A stretch of 64,000 nucleotides of DNA from an uncultured Flavobacteriaceae bacterium (lineage in GTDB: Bacteria > Bacteroidota > Bacteroidia > Flavobacteriales > Flavobacteriaceae), in contig CANLUS010000005.1 in the NCBI GenBank assembly GCA_947494325.1, positions 248,001 to 312,000 on the forward strand, in the 5' to 3' direction. A model generated the notes under the pieces. It was not told the DNA's origin, searched no databases, and saw only the letters and a list, made by a program, of their open reading frames with translations. Positions 16,455 through 25,494 of the stretch are shown piece after piece (positions within the stretch are counted from its first letter, which is position 1; the number at the start of each line of letters is the position of its first letter). A program made the position numbers and the translations under genes.

Positions 16455-17435
16455 ATGAGAACAATTCAATTTAGAGAAGCTATCTGTGAGGCCATGAGCG
16501 AAGAAATGCGCCGAGACGAAAGTATATATTTAATGGGAGAGGAAGTTGCTGAGTACAATGGTGCTTACAAAGCCTCGAAAGGAATGCTTGACGAGTTTGG
16601 AGCAAAGCGCGTAATTGATACACCGATCGCTGAGTTAGGTTTTGCTGGAATAGCCATTGGTTCTACAATGACAGGAAATAGACCTATTGTTGAATATATG
16701 ACATTTAACTTTTCATTAGTTGGAATTGATCAAATTATAAATAACGCTGCCAAGATTCGCCAAATGTCCGGAGGACAGTTCAAATGTCCAATTGTGTTTA
16801 GGGGACCTACGGCTTCTGCTGGTCAATTGGGAGCAACACACTCACAAGCTTTTGAAAACTGGTTTGCAAATACCCCAGGATTGAAAGTAATTGTTCCTTC
16901 AAACCCATATGACGCAAAAGGATTATTAAAGGCAGCTATTCGTGATGATGATCCGGTAATTTTTATGGAGTCAGAACAGATGTATGGAGACAAGGGAGAG
17001 GTTCCAGATGGTGAGTATGTATTGCCTATAGGTGTAGCAGATATAAAAAGAGAAGGTACCGATGTGACCATTGTTTCTTTTGGTAAAATAATTAAAGAAG
17101 CCTATAAAGCCGCTGATGAATTAGCTAAAGAAAATATTTCTGCTGAAATTATAGATTTGCGTACAGTGAGACCGATGGATCATGAAGCTATTTTGAATTC
17201 CGTTAAGAAAACAAATAGATTAGTGATTTTAGAAGAAGCATGGCCTTTTGCAAGTGTGGCTTCCGAAATTACCTATCAAGTTCAAGAACAGGCATTCGAT
17301 TATTTGGATGCTCCTATTCAGCGCATCACAACTGCCGATACTCCAGCACCTTATTCTCCAGTATTATTAGAAGAATGGATACCTAATCATACCGATGTTG
17401 TTAAAGCAGTAAAATCTGTGTTGTACGTAAAGTAA
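16455..17435 (+). CDS. pdhB: Pyruvate dehydrogenase E1 component, beta subunit
   Basis: This 326-residue subunit of the thiamine-pyrophosphate-dependent E1 enzyme decarboxylates pyruvate together with an alpha subunit encoded elsewhere. Family signatures are REAICEAMSEEMRRDESIYLMGEEV at the N-terminus, RVIDTPIAELGFAGIAIG, AAKIRQMSGGQFKCPIVFRG, HSQAFENWFANTPGLKVIVPS (conserved active-site loop) and the C-terminal IDLRTVRPMDHEAI with RITTADTPAPYSP. A branched-chain 2-oxoacid E1 beta is the main alternative, but the sequence is closest in style to PDH. It is monocistronic, ending at a 9-bp-stem terminator. Confidence 0.93.
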   Translation: MRTIQFREAICEAMSEEMRRDESIYLMGEEVAEYNGAYKASKGMLDEFGAKRVIDTPIAELGFAGIAIGSTMTGNRPIVEYMTFNFSLVGIDQIINNAAKIRQMSGGQFKCPIVFRGPTASAGQLGATHSQAFENWFANTPGLKVIVPSNPYDAKGLLKAAIRDDDPVIFMESEQMYGDKGEVPDGEYVLPIGVADIKREGTDVTIVSFGKIIKEAYKAADELAKENISAEIIDLRTVRPMDHEAILNSVKKTNRLVILEEAWPFASVASEITYQVQEQAFDYLDAPIQRITTADTPAPYSPVLLEEWIPNHTDVVKAVKSVLYVK

Positions 17436-17460
17436 ATTGGCATCAATATTGTTATATAGA

Positions 17461-17494
17461 TTCCTTTCAAGTTCAACTCTGAAAGGAATTTTTT
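17461..17494 (+). terminator. Intrinsic terminator of pdhB
   Basis: Stem TTCCTTTCA / TGAAAGGAA with a 10-nt loop is followed by six T, 25 bp after the pdhB stop. It lies inside an in-frame upstream extension of the next gene and so argues for that gene's later start. Confidence 0.85.
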
Positions 17495-17505
17495 ATTTAA
17501 AATAT

Positions 17506-19995
17506 ATGAATACTAAACTAATAACACTAGTGCTGCTTTTAGGCTCTATGATTCTATCAGCACAGGTAAAAGTAAGCGGTATTGTCATTGACGAATTAAA
17601 CGAACCCGTTCCTTATGCAAATATTGTGTTTAAAGGCTCTACGGTAGGAACCGTTTCAAATGAAAATGGAAAATTCTACTTAGAATCTGATAAGACCTAT
17701 ACCGAATTAATCATTTCTTTTTTAGGCTATGAGACGAAGATAATTCCACTTAAAGCGAGGAATTTCGATTTGAAAATAGTTTTGGCAGAAGGTGCTCAAT
17801 TGGATGAAGTAGTGCTTTATTCAGGGAAGCAAAAGAAGAAAGGGAACCCAGCAATTGCTATTTTAAGGAAAATTTGGGCGAAAAAAAGACAAAATGGCAT
17901 CTATTTGTATCCGCAATACCAATATGACAAATATGAGAAAATCGAATTTGACCTAAATAATATTGATGAAAAGTTTAAGAAAAAGAAACTTTTTAAAGGA
18001 ATGGAATTTGTTTTTGATCAAATAGATACTTCGAGTGTTACCGGAAAACCATATTTGCCCATTTTTATTAATGAAGCTATGTATAAAACGCATGGTAAAA
18101 ACAGACCTTCCAAGAAATTTAGAGAAGAACTAATTGCAAATAAGAATTCTGGATTTGAAAGTAATCAAGAACTCATAGAATTTGTAAAACAACTGTATGT
18201 AGATTATAATATTTATGATAACTATTTAAAGTTTTTTGATAAGAGTTTTACGAGTCCACTTTCTCGAACAGGCGTATCAGTTTACAATTATGTATTGACA
18301 GACAGTGCCTTCATTGATAATAAGTGGTGTTATAATATTTTATTTTATCCGAGAAGAAAAAATGAATTGACTTTTAAGGGAGATTTTTGGGTGAATGACT
18401 CAACCTTTGCGGTGAAGGAAATAGAAATGGATGCAACGAAAAGTGCAAATATCAACTGGGTAAAAGAAATTCATATCGAACAGGAGTTCAATGTATTGAA
18501 CGATTCGGTCTTTTTATTAAAAAGAGATCATATGATGTCTGACTTTGCTTTTAGGAAGAAAGATGAGTCGAAGGGCGTATATGGAAGAAGAACAACCTTG
18601 TTTAACAACTATGAATTTGATAAAGTACTCGATGATAAATTCTATGCGAAACGGGTAGATGCTTATAAAGAAGAAATTTACAATAGACCTGATGATTTTT
18701 GGAATGAAAATCGAATGGAAAAGTTGAATGACGATGAAGTAGGGATCTATAAAATGCTGGATACGTTAAAGACAGTTCGAAAGTTTAAACAACTTTACAG
18801 TCTCGGCGCAACATTGGCTTCGGGATATTGGGAATTATTTGAAGGTTTCGACTATGGGCCCATATTTTCAACTTTTGGAAGTAACGATGTTGAAGGTACT
18901 CGAATTAGAGTAGGAGGGAGAACATTTTTTACACAAAATGACACCTGGCGTATACAGGGGTTTATGGCATACGGTACTCGAGATAATAAATTTAAGTATG
19001 GTATTGGTGGTAAATGGATGGTTGACAAGAAAAATAGAATCATCTTATCCGGTGGGAACAGAAGGGATGTCGAGCAAACGGGAGTGAGTTTAACAACGGC
19101 CAATGACGTGTTAAATAGAAGTTTTGCTTCGGCTGCCTTTTTTACACGTGGTGAGAATTTTAGATTGACAAATTTAAACTTGACAAACTTTGCTATTGAT
19201 ATTGAACCGATACGAAATCTAAATTTCAAATTGGGTGCAACATATAAAACACTTCAGGCGGCGGCTCCTGATTTATTTGATGTTACCTATCTAGGAGAAA
19301 ACGGGGTCATAAAATCAGAAGTTAGACAAACCGAAGTTGATTTTGCAGTTAATTATACTCCTGGCAGGAAAAATGCGGGCTTTGGTGTTGATCGTGATGT
19401 TAGTAATGCCGGTAGATACCCAACTTTATACATGAGTTATACAAAAGGCTTGAAAGGAGTATTGAATAGTGATTTTAATTATGATAAATTACAATTATAC
19501 TATCGACATAGATTGTTGATGGGTGGTTTTGGAAAATTGAGATATACCCTTGAATTAGGAAAAACCTTTGGTGATGTTCCTTTGTCCTTATTAGATGCCG
19601 TTCCCGGAAATCAAACGCTTTTTAGAGCACCAAGAACCTTCGATTTACTCGATTATTATGAGTTTATTACCGATGAATATGCCTCCTTGCATCTCGAACA
19701 TAATTTTAACGGACGTATATTTTCAAGGATACCATTATTAAGAAAATTGAATTTACGAGAAATTGTGGGTGTTAGAGGAATTGTTGGTAATTTGTCTCCT
19801 GAGAATATACAACTAAGTACATTTTTGCGAGAAGGTAATGCAGGAGCACCTACAAAACCCTATTATGAATATAGTTTCGGTGTAGATAATATATTTAAAC
19901 TGATACGCATAGATTTTATCTTTCGTGGTAACTATTTAGATATTCCAGGAGCAACCAAGTTTGGTGTTAAAGGTGGAATCGGATTTTTCTTCTAA
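17506..19995 (+). CDS. DUF5686 outer-membrane protein with carboxypeptidase-like regulatory domain
   Basis: I place the start at 17506 (829 residues), where a signal peptide begins (MNTKLITLVLLLGSMILSAQ); the 23 upstream in-frame codons run through the pdhB terminator. Residues 22-100 form a carboxypeptidase D regulatory-like beta-sandwich (VSGIVIDELNEPVPYANIVF, TVGTVSNENGKFYLES), the N-terminal plug-like module common in Bacteroidota outer-membrane proteins. The rest matches DUF5686, with many amphipathic strands and an end in GVKGGIGFFF, consistent with an outer-membrane barrel. Function is unknown. Convergent with remB, with a gap of only 12 bp. Confidence 0.9.
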   Translation: MNTKLITLVLLLGSMILSAQVKVSGIVIDELNEPVPYANIVFKGSTVGTVSNENGKFYLESDKTYTELIISFLGYETKIIPLKARNFDLKIVLAEGAQLDEVVLYSGKQKKKGNPAIAILRKIWAKKRQNGIYLYPQYQYDKYEKIEFDLNNIDEKFKKKKLFKGMEFVFDQIDTSSVTGKPYLPIFINEAMYKTHGKNRPSKKFREELIANKNSGFESNQELIEFVKQLYVDYNIYDNYLKFFDKSFTSPLSRTGVSVYNYVLTDSAFIDNKWCYNILFYPRRKNELTFKGDFWVNDSTFAVKEIEMDATKSANINWVKEIHIEQEFNVLNDSVFLLKRDHMMSDFAFRKKDESKGVYGRRTTLFNNYEFDKVLDDKFYAKRVDAYKEEIYNRPDDFWNENRMEKLNDDEVGIYKMLDTLKTVRKFKQLYSLGATLASGYWELFEGFDYGPIFSTFGSNDVEGTRIRVGGRTFFTQNDTWRIQGFMAYGTRDNKFKYGIGGKWMVDKKNRIILSGGNRRDVEQTGVSLTTANDVLNRSFASAAFFTRGENFRLTNLNLTNFAIDIEPIRNLNFKLGATYKTLQAAAPDLFDVTYLGENGVIKSEVRQTEVDFAVNYTPGRKNAGFGVDRDVSNAGRYPTLYMSYTKGLKGVLNSDFNYDKLQLYYRHRLLMGGFGKLRYTLELGKTFGDVPLSLLDAVPGNQTLFRAPRTFDLLDYYEFITDEYASLHLEHNFNGRIFSRIPLLRKLNLREIVGVRGIVGNLSPENIQLSTFLREGNAGAPTKPYYEYSFGVDNIFKLIRIDFIFRGNYLDIPGATKFGVKGGIGFFF

Positions 19996-20007
19996 GATAG
20001 AGGAAAT

Positions 20008-21666
20008 TTAAAAATCGAAATACCAATTAAATAGATCTGTTCTTAAACCAACGGTAACCCAAGTAGTATTTTGTTTTGCAAAGGTACTTGTCTGAGTCGT
20101 TGGGTCAAAATTTCGAACCGTTAACCCACCAAAAAATTGGAGGTTCGTTGCTGGATTTACAACATATCCTGCCTGAATATCACCTATAAATATGGAGGTC
20201 TTATTGCCTTGACCAATTTCGATACCTGTATTTGCAATTCTTTCATCATTCGATCTATAAATGTCACCACCATAGTTGAGACCATCTTGATCGAATCCTT
20301 TTTCACCGAGGACTATTTTTGCATTTGCAAACCATCTTCCTTTTTTATAGCGTGCAATTCCAACAGTTTCCCAAAAGTTGCTACCCCATAGATGTCCTAA
20401 AGGTTGGTTGAAATGGCCATAGTTTAGCGTGCCATTACCAAAATGACTAAACGTATAAGGTCTCGCTATGTTGAATTCTCCTTGTAAATACAAATTGTCA
20501 ATTTTGAAAGCGTCAAAATATTTGGCTCCAATTTGAAAGGCAAATTTATTTCCCCAATAACCATCTCCATCGAAAAATCGTCCAACAGTTAATTCATCTA
20601 ATACGAATTGAGAATAAGCGGTTATATTATCTGTAAGTTTATATTTCCCGTTGAGACCTATCATTGCATTTCCACTTTCAGATCCCTTTGTAAATTCTAC
20701 AGCTCTGTAAAAAATTACTGGATTGAAAAAATTAATGTCAAAACCATTACCTGTATTCGCTGAAACGACTGCTTCAAATAATCCAAGATTTAAACGTTTG
20801 TTAACATTCCAACTTAAATGATGAATAGCAACATATTTTCTAAAGTTATTATTATCAGTACTAACTTCTCTTCGGACGTCATCTAACCACATCCATATAT
20901 TGGTGTATTTGATTTTCCAAAATTTCGTGTTTATTTTAAAAAAAGTTCGAGGAGATGCGACATCAGATAACATAAATGATCGATAACCGTCCCCAATAAA
21001 GTTTTTCCCATTTCCAAATTGGAAATTAAAATGTTCATTGGGAGTATATGATATGTATGCCTCAGCAACGGGATAATCAAATCCTCCTTCAGGTAGAACT
21101 TTTCCTTTACCGCGACCAGGGATGACAGCACTTGCTCCAACAGGAGGATTGACTCTCGCCGATTTATTTATATAATCGGCGAATCTTCCTTGACTTTCGT
21201 AAAACGTAGTTGAAAAATTAAAATTCTTGCCTAAACCACCTTGAATTTTAAGAGCTCGTGTGTTGTTATAAGTAAAAGAGACATCATCTGAATTGTCTTT
21301 ACCTAGTTGTAAGTCGAAGGCCGGATCAATAGTAAACCAATAATCTTCTTTTTGAACAGAAAAGAAGTGCTCATTCCATATTTTTCTTCCAATAAATGAT
21401 GATTTATTTTTTAAGAGCTCAGATTTTAGCGCACTTAAATCTGCATATCGAGCAGCATCCATAAATGCATATGGTTTGGCGGTAGTGTGCGAGTTATCAG
21501 ACTTATTGAAAAAATAATCCAATTCAGTATATGAATTATGCGTAAAAGGAATGTTTAACTGACTTTCGTGTTCTGGAAAAAGGTCATTTTGAGCATTCGT
21601 ATTTCCTTGTGCAGTTGCTAACTGAATAGTTGCAAAAATAAACCCGAATAAAAGAAATTGCTTCAT
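20008..21666 (-). CDS. remB: Gliding motility protein RemB, Wzi-like outer-membrane protein
   Basis: The 552-residue exported protein (signal peptide MKQFLLFGFIFATIQLATAQ) has an aromatic-rich barrel ending in LFNWYFDF, and FQFGNGKNFIGDGYRSFMLSD resembles the capsule-assembly Wzi family. I assign RemB from family resemblance and gene order: as I recall, in Flavobacterium johnsoniae remB lies four genes from sprA, separated by gcvH, a VanZ-like gene and tonB, and the same order is seen here (with deoC and an acyltransferase added). RemB contributes to gliding on surfaces. The molecular role is unknown; surface polysaccharide handling is the reasonable inference. Confidence 0.82.
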   Translation of the reverse strand: MKQFLLFGFIFATIQLATAQGNTNAQNDLFPEHESQLNIPFTHNSYTELDYFFNKSDNSHTTAKPYAFMDAARYADLSALKSELLKNKSSFIGRKIWNEHFFSVQKEDYWFTIDPAFDLQLGKDNSDDVSFTYNNTRALKIQGGLGKNFNFSTTFYESQGRFADYINKSARVNPPVGASAVIPGRGKGKVLPEGGFDYPVAEAYISYTPNEHFNFQFGNGKNFIGDGYRSFMLSDVASPRTFFKINTKFWKIKYTNIWMWLDDVRREVSTDNNNFRKYVAIHHLSWNVNKRLNLGLFEAVVSANTGNGFDINFFNPVIFYRAVEFTKGSESGNAMIGLNGKYKLTDNITAYSQFVLDELTVGRFFDGDGYWGNKFAFQIGAKYFDAFKIDNLYLQGEFNIARPYTFSHFGNGTLNYGHFNQPLGHLWGSNFWETVGIARYKKGRWFANAKIVLGEKGFDQDGLNYGGDIYRSNDERIANTGIEIGQGNKTSIFIGDIQAGYVVNPATNLQFFGGLTVRNFDPTTQTSTFAKQNTTWVTVGLRTDLFNWYFDF

Positions 21667-21692
21667 ATAGATAAGTTAGACTTTAGTAAAGA

Positions 21693-22268
21693 TTATTGTT
21701 TCTTGACTCTGTTGTTTTTTAATTCATAACGATCATTACTTTCAGGACAAATAGCTATGTTTTGATCATTGAATTCTAATCTATGCCCGTATTCACTAAT
21801 CCAGCCGATCTGTTTCGAAGGATTGCCTACAACGAGTGCATAAGGAAGTACTTCTTTAGTAACCACGCTTCCCGCTCCAATAAGCGCAAATTCACCGATA
21901 TCATTTCCGCAAATGATAGTGGCGTTGGCCCCAATACTTGCACCCTTTTTTACAATAGTTTTTTTGTATTCATCTTTTCTTATAACCGCACTTCTTGGAT
22001 TAATAACATTTGTAAATACCATAGAAGGCCCTAAGAATACATCATCTTCACATTCTACGCCTGTATAAATAGAAACGTTATTCTGCACCTTTACGTTGTC
22101 TCCTAGAACAACATCTGGAGAGACCACGACGTTCTGTCCGATATTACACTTATTTCCAATTTTACAATTCGGCATTATATGACTAAAATGCCATATTTTA
22201 GTATGATCTCCAATAATACAATTATCGTCAATGACGGCGGTTTCATGAGCAAAATAGTTAAGATCCAT
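21693..22268 (-). CDS. Left-handed beta-helix acyltransferase (WbpD/WlbB-like)
   Basis: With the ATG at 22268 the product has 191 residues and begins MDLNYFAHETAVIDDNC; a longer in-frame start at 22331 would overlap deoC and adds only a lysine-rich tail. Hexapeptide repeats run from about residue 10 to 155 (VIDDNCIIGDHTKIW, CKIGNKCNIGQNVVVSP, VKVQNNVSIYTGVECED, ASIGANATIICGNDIGEFALIG). This order, with FLGPSMVFTNVINPRS, is typical of N-acetyltransferases acting on UDP-amino-sugars for surface polysaccharides. It sits 4 bp after deoC and 26 bp before remB, probably one transcript. The substrate is inferred from family only. Confidence 0.85.
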   Translation of the reverse strand: MDLNYFAHETAVIDDNCIIGDHTKIWHFSHIMPNCKIGNKCNIGQNVVVSPDVVLGDNVKVQNNVSIYTGVECEDDVFLGPSMVFTNVINPRSAVIRKDEYKKTIVKKGASIGANATIICGNDIGEFALIGAGSVVTKEVLPYALVVGNPSKQIGWISEYGHRLEFNDQNIAICPESNDRYELKNNRVKKQ

Positions 22269-22272
22269 TTGT

Positions 22273-23016
22273 TTAGTAGTTTGTGTTATTTTTTTGTTTT
22301 TGTACAATTTTTTTTGCCGAAGAGGTTCCAATTCTATCGACTCCTAAAGTAATCATTTTTAAAGCTTCATCATAAGTTCGAATACCTCCTGCAGCTTTAA
22401 TTGACAATGGAGCAGCATTTTGAACCATTAATGTTATAGCTTCAAACGTTGCACCATTTGGTTTATTATCTTTGGTTTTAAAGAATCCAGTTGAGGATTT
22501 TATAAAAATAGAACTGTAATGTTCAGTTCCAAAATTAGTCAAAATAGTATCGCGAATAAGTTTTGTTATTGTAATTATTTGATTATCTGTCAAGGCAGCA
22601 ATCTCAATAATCCATTTAATGGTTTTGTTGGCATTTAAAACGAGTCTGGTACACTGAATAATTTCGTTCTTAACACTATCAATTTTTCCTTCTAAAAATG
22701 CAGTGTAATTTATAACAAAATCTAGATCATCAGCATCATTTTCAATAGCTAGACGAGCTTCTTCTATTTTTTGTTGTAAAGTATGTGTTCCTTCATGAAA
22801 TCCTATAACAGTGCCAACTAGTATAGTACTTTTAGAAGTTGTAATGAGTTTTTTTGCCAATGAAATGAATTTAGGCCGTACCATCACCAATTTAAATTGA
22901 TACGCAATCGCTTCTTTTACTAAAGCTCTCACTCTCTGGTAGGTTTCACTATCTGTACTATTCGCTTGCGCGGAAGTCTTTAAATAGGTACTCTCTAAAT
23001 ATCGATTGACATTCAT
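22273..23016 (-). CDS. deoC: Deoxyribose-phosphate aldolase
   Basis: This 247-residue TIM-barrel class I aldolase cleaves 2-deoxyribose-5-phosphate to glyceraldehyde-3-phosphate and acetaldehyde in deoxynucleoside salvage. Active-site residues are in place: the Schiff-base lysine in FIKSSTGF (K173), the second lysine in SIKAAGGIRT (K207) and the aspartate in DDLDFVINY (D99). The usual cysteine-containing strand is replaced by KLVMVRPKFI. The start at 23016 (MNVNRYLES) is preferred over an in-frame start 36 bp upstream that would run into the preceding terminator. Operon with the acyltransferase and perhaps remB. Confidence 0.92.
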   Translation of the reverse strand: MNVNRYLESTYLKTSAQANSTDSETYQRVRALVKEAIAYQFKLVMVRPKFISLAKKLITTSKSTILVGTVIGFHEGTHTLQQKIEEARLAIENDADDLDFVINYTAFLEGKIDSVKNEIIQCTRLVLNANKTIKWIIEIAALTDNQIITITKLIRDTILTNFGTEHYSSIFIKSSTGFFKTKDNKPNGATFEAITLMVQNAAPLSIKAAGGIRTYDEALKMITLGVDRIGTSSAKKIVQKQKNNTNY

Positions 23017-23055
23017 CGAATTTGATTTATACGAATGTAACAAAATCCACAAAAA

Positions 23056-23080
23056 AAAATCCAGCTTTAAGCTGGATTTT
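23056..23080 (-). terminator. Intrinsic terminator after the second tonB gene
   Basis: AAAATCCAGC / GCTGGATTTT with loop TTTAA, followed on the minus strand by a run of T. It lies 8 bp beyond the tonB stop. Confidence 0.85.
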
Positions 23081-23088
23081 TATATTTC

Positions 23089-23826
23089 TTAATAAGTCTG
23101 AAAGACAATTGGGAGCGTATATTTTACGTTAACGGCCCTTTTTCGTTGCTTGCCAGGAGTCATTTGAGGCAATTTTTCAATTACACGGATGGCCTCTTTT
23201 TCAAGATTTTTATAAGGTGATCGAGCTCTAATATTTGTAACTGTTCCTGTTTTGTCAACGATGAACTGTACCCAAATTTTTTGTTTTCCATTTAATCCTT
23301 CAGCAATATCAGTATTGAATTTCTTATTGACAAATTTTGAAATTTTATTTGCGAAACACTGTTTTGAGGCCTTTTGATCTAGGTTTTCGCATCCTGGAAA
23401 AATAGGAGCATCTTCTATTTTTTCAAAAATAATATCATCTACTGGAGGTTCAACGGGCTGCACATCGTTACTAGGTAATTTATTAATCAAATCGTCAATA
23501 GGAACAATGTCATCTTGATCCACTGGAGGAAAGACATTGGTTACTATTGGCTCATGGTCGTCTATAATATCAATAACATCTATTATGGTTGCCTGAGGTT
23601 GCTCTAATTTGGATTTTGTTCTTTCGATGGTGAAAATTCTGTCAGGAACAATTGCTATTTCGGGGTCTCCCGTATTCTCAACGGTAAAGTCTGATATATC
23701 CGATTTGATACTTTCAAACTCGAGAAGGGCGTAGGTGACAAACAAGGCTAAGACCAAACCCAGTTGAAGAAATAATACTGAACTTTTTTGTAACTTGTCA
23801 TTTCGGTGTTGTTTTTGTGTTTTCAT
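23089..23826 (-). CDS. Energy transducer TonB (proline-poor paralogue)
   Basis: This 245-residue inner-membrane protein has a transmembrane anchor (about 16-36), a periplasmic linker of about 100 residues and a C-terminal TonB domain that contacts outer-membrane receptors. The domain contains EDAPIFPGCENLDQKASKQCFANKI, a motif typical of Bacteroidota TonB, and IWVQFIVDKTGTVTNIRARSPYKNLEKEAIRVIEKLPQMTPGKQR. The linker lacks the long proline run of the neighbouring paralogue and is rich in Asp, Ile and Val-Pro pairs. The downstream side is closed by a terminator, and 106 bp with another terminator separate it from the upstream tonB, so each is likely transcribed alone. Confidence 0.93.
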   Translation of the reverse strand: MKTQKQHRNDKLQKSSVLFLQLGLVLALFVTYALLEFESIKSDISDFTVENTGDPEIAIVPDRIFTIERTKSKLEQPQATIIDVIDIIDDHEPIVTNVFPPVDQDDIVPIDDLINKLPSNDVQPVEPPVDDIIFEKIEDAPIFPGCENLDQKASKQCFANKISKFVNKKFNTDIAEGLNGKQKIWVQFIVDKTGTVTNIRARSPYKNLEKEAIRVIEKLPQMTPGKQRKRAVNVKYTLPIVFQTY

Positions 23827-23884
23827 AAGATTTTAATTTAAGACGTTAAAATTATGTTAACAACCACAAGAAACATACCAAAAA

Positions 23885-23912
23885 AAAATCCCAACCGAAA
23901 GGTTGGGATTTT
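23885..23912 (-). terminator. Intrinsic terminator after the first tonB gene
   Basis: AAAATCCCAACC / GGTTGGGATTTT closes a 4-nt loop (GAAA on the plus strand) and is followed on the minus strand by a long T-run. It lies 20 bp beyond the stop. Confidence 0.9.
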
Positions 23913-23932
23913 GACTTTATAAAGTATTTTTA

Positions 23933-24652
23933 TTATTCTACATTAAATGAAATCGGTAACATATATGTTACGTTCACAGGTCGCCCACGTTGTTTCCCTG
24001 GAATCATTTTAGGTAATAAATTTACAACACGCTTTGCTTCTTTTTCAAGACGTGCGTGTGGAGCTCTTGCACCGATAATCTGTATCGTACCAGTTTTTGT
24101 AATTTTAAACTGAATGAATATTTTCTTCTTGCCTGGAGCTAAGCCTAAATCTGTTGCTAAGTCAGCGTTAAACTTACGCGCAACGTGTTTTTGCATAGAT
24201 TTATTCAAACAAGCTTTTTTCTGAGCTTTCGTTCCTTTACATCCAGGATATACAGGTACATCTTCAATAATTGCAAAAGGTACATCTTCTGCAACTTCTT
24301 CCTCTTCAACAGCTTCTTCTATTTCTTCAATTTCTACAACTTCATCTTCATCAGTTTCTGTAGATTCTAATACCGTTTCTTCAACCTCTTTTTCATCCTC
24401 AACTACTTCTATCTTTTCAGGAGCAGGTGGTGGTGGTGGTGGTGGCTTAATTTGCTCAATACGTTCTGTAATTGGAATATCTTCATCAATTTCTTCTTGA
24501 TTCGTTCCATCACCTAAGTCTGCTAAACTTCTGTCAAAGGTTTTATACTCAATACCTACATATATAATAAGTAAGGCAAGCACTAAACCTAGCTGTAGAA
24601 ACAACTTAGTATAGCTTTCAAGATTTGCTTTCGGGTTTTTTTTAACTTCCAT
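23933..24652 (-). CDS. Energy transducer TonB (polyproline/acidic linker)
   Basis: This 239-residue TonB has a transmembrane anchor at about 16-34, a seven-proline run (70-76) and a very acidic linker (82-123, almost all Glu/Asp/Val) before a C-terminal TonB domain (about 125-239) with EDVPVYPGC and GRPVNVTYMLPISF. It transmits proton-motive force from ExbBD to TonB-dependent receptors. The C-terminal domain is close to that of the adjacent paralogue while the linkers differ completely, as expected after duplication and specialisation. It is 62 bp downstream of the VanZ-like gene. Confidence 0.95.
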   Translation of the reverse strand: MEVKKNPKANLESYTKLFLQLGLVLALLIIYVGIEYKTFDRSLADLGDGTNQEEIDEDIPITERIEQIKPPPPPPPAPEKIEVVEDEKEVEETVLESTETDEDEVVEIEEIEEAVEEEEVAEDVPFAIIEDVPVYPGCKGTKAQKKACLNKSMQKHVARKFNADLATDLGLAPGKKKIFIQFKITKTGTIQIIGARAPHARLEKEAKRVVNLLPKMIPGKQRGRPVNVTYMLPISFNVE

Positions 24653-24714
24653 CTGTAAAAGAGATTTATTTGTTTGCTAATTTAATAAATAAATAATGAT
24701 AAAAACAACTTTTT

Positions 24715-25104
24715 TTAAATAGAATCGAACCAACGGTTGAGTCTAGGAAACAAAAATGTTGCTAAAAGTACTCCTAGAGAATTCGCCAAAATATCCAACA
24801 CATCGGCTTGTCTATGAGTTGTCATACCACCTTGTAAAGCCTCAATAATTATGCCATAAGATATCAACGATACAATAAGAATAATTTTCGTTTTTCTATT
24901 TTTCAATAAAGTTTGCATCGCAAAAAACCAACTTAACGTAAGTAAGAAATACGAAGTAAAATGAACAATTTTATCGAAATTGCTGATATCTAAAGATACT
25001 GTCTTTATACCTTTTAGAGACACTAAACTTGTAATAGCAATGAAAATTGTTAGGGCAATTGCAATTGTATAAGCGTTATGCGCCAATAACTTCTTTATAT
25101 CCAT
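24715..25104 (-). CDS. VanZ-like membrane protein
   Basis: The 129-residue protein has four predicted transmembrane helices (around 12-31, 44-63, 72-90 and 105-121). The pattern DKIVHFTSYFLLTLSW in the second helix and EALQGGMTTHRQADVLDILANSLGVLLA in the last part is the VanZ family signature (FxHFxxYxxL and ExxQxxxxxRxxxxxDxxxNxxG). VanZ confers low-level teicoplanin resistance in enterococci; in Flavobacteriia this gene next to gcvH and sprA is part of a conserved neighbourhood and its role is unknown. Its start overlaps the end of gcvH by 29 bp, so translation is coupled. Confidence 0.88.
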   Translation of the reverse strand: MDIKKLLAHNAYTIAIALTIFIAITSLVSLKGIKTVSLDISNFDKIVHFTSYFLLTLSWFFAMQTLLKNRKTKIILIVSLISYGIIIEALQGGMTTHRQADVLDILANSLGVLLATFLFPRLNRWFDSI

Positions 25105-25456
25105 CGGCGTCTAAAAGTGTATCTATTTCAGCTGTATCACTAATTTGTATTTTAATCATCCAACCGGCCCCATATGGGTCACTGTTCACACTTTCTGGAC
25201 TATCTTCGAGGTCTTCATTAAATGCTATCACTTCTCCTGTTAACGGCATAAAAAGATCTGAAACAGTTTTCACCGCCTCTACAGAACCAAAAACTTCATC
25301 TTTTTCGACAGTTTCATCAAGTGTATCCACATCGACATATACAATATCACCCAATTCGCTTTGTGCAAATGCCGTGATACCAACAGTGGCTACATCACCA
25401 TCAATTTTGATCCATTCATGGTCTTTTGTGTATTTTAATTCAGCTGGAATATTCAT
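25076..25456 (-). CDS. gcvH: Glycine cleavage system H protein
   Basis: This 126-residue lipoyl carrier shuttles the aminomethyl group between the P, T and L proteins of the glycine cleavage system. The start matches the family exactly (MNIPAELKYTKDHEWIKIDG), and the lipoylated lysine lies in FGSVEAVKTVSDLFMP (K63), followed by GEVIAFNEDLEDSPESVNSDPYGAGWMIKI. No other gcv gene is nearby. It sits 38 bp downstream of sprA and overlaps the vanZ-like gene, an association with motility genes that is conserved in Flavobacteriia without an obvious metabolic reason. Confidence 0.97.
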   Translation of the reverse strand: MNIPAELKYTKDHEWIKIDGDVATVGITAFAQSELGDIVYVDVDTLDETVEKDEVFGSVEAVKTVSDLFMPLTGEVIAFNEDLEDSPESVNSDPYGAGWMIKIQISDTAEIDTLLDADGYKEVIGA

Positions 25457-25494
25457 TGTGTTTAATTTAGTAGTGCGAATTTAATTTTTTTCGT

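Noticed and set aside
17437-17505. Longer N-terminus for the DUF5686 protein
   Set aside because: The region is the pdhB terminator hairpin, and the signal peptide begins at 17506.
24185-24370. Phe/Ser-rich frame antisense to tonB
   Set aside because: It is the complement of the Glu-rich TonB linker (GAA read as TTC), so the composition is an artefact.
24421-24450. Short GGT/GGC microsatellite
   Set aside because: It is the polyproline codon run of TonB read on the plus strand, not an independent repeat.
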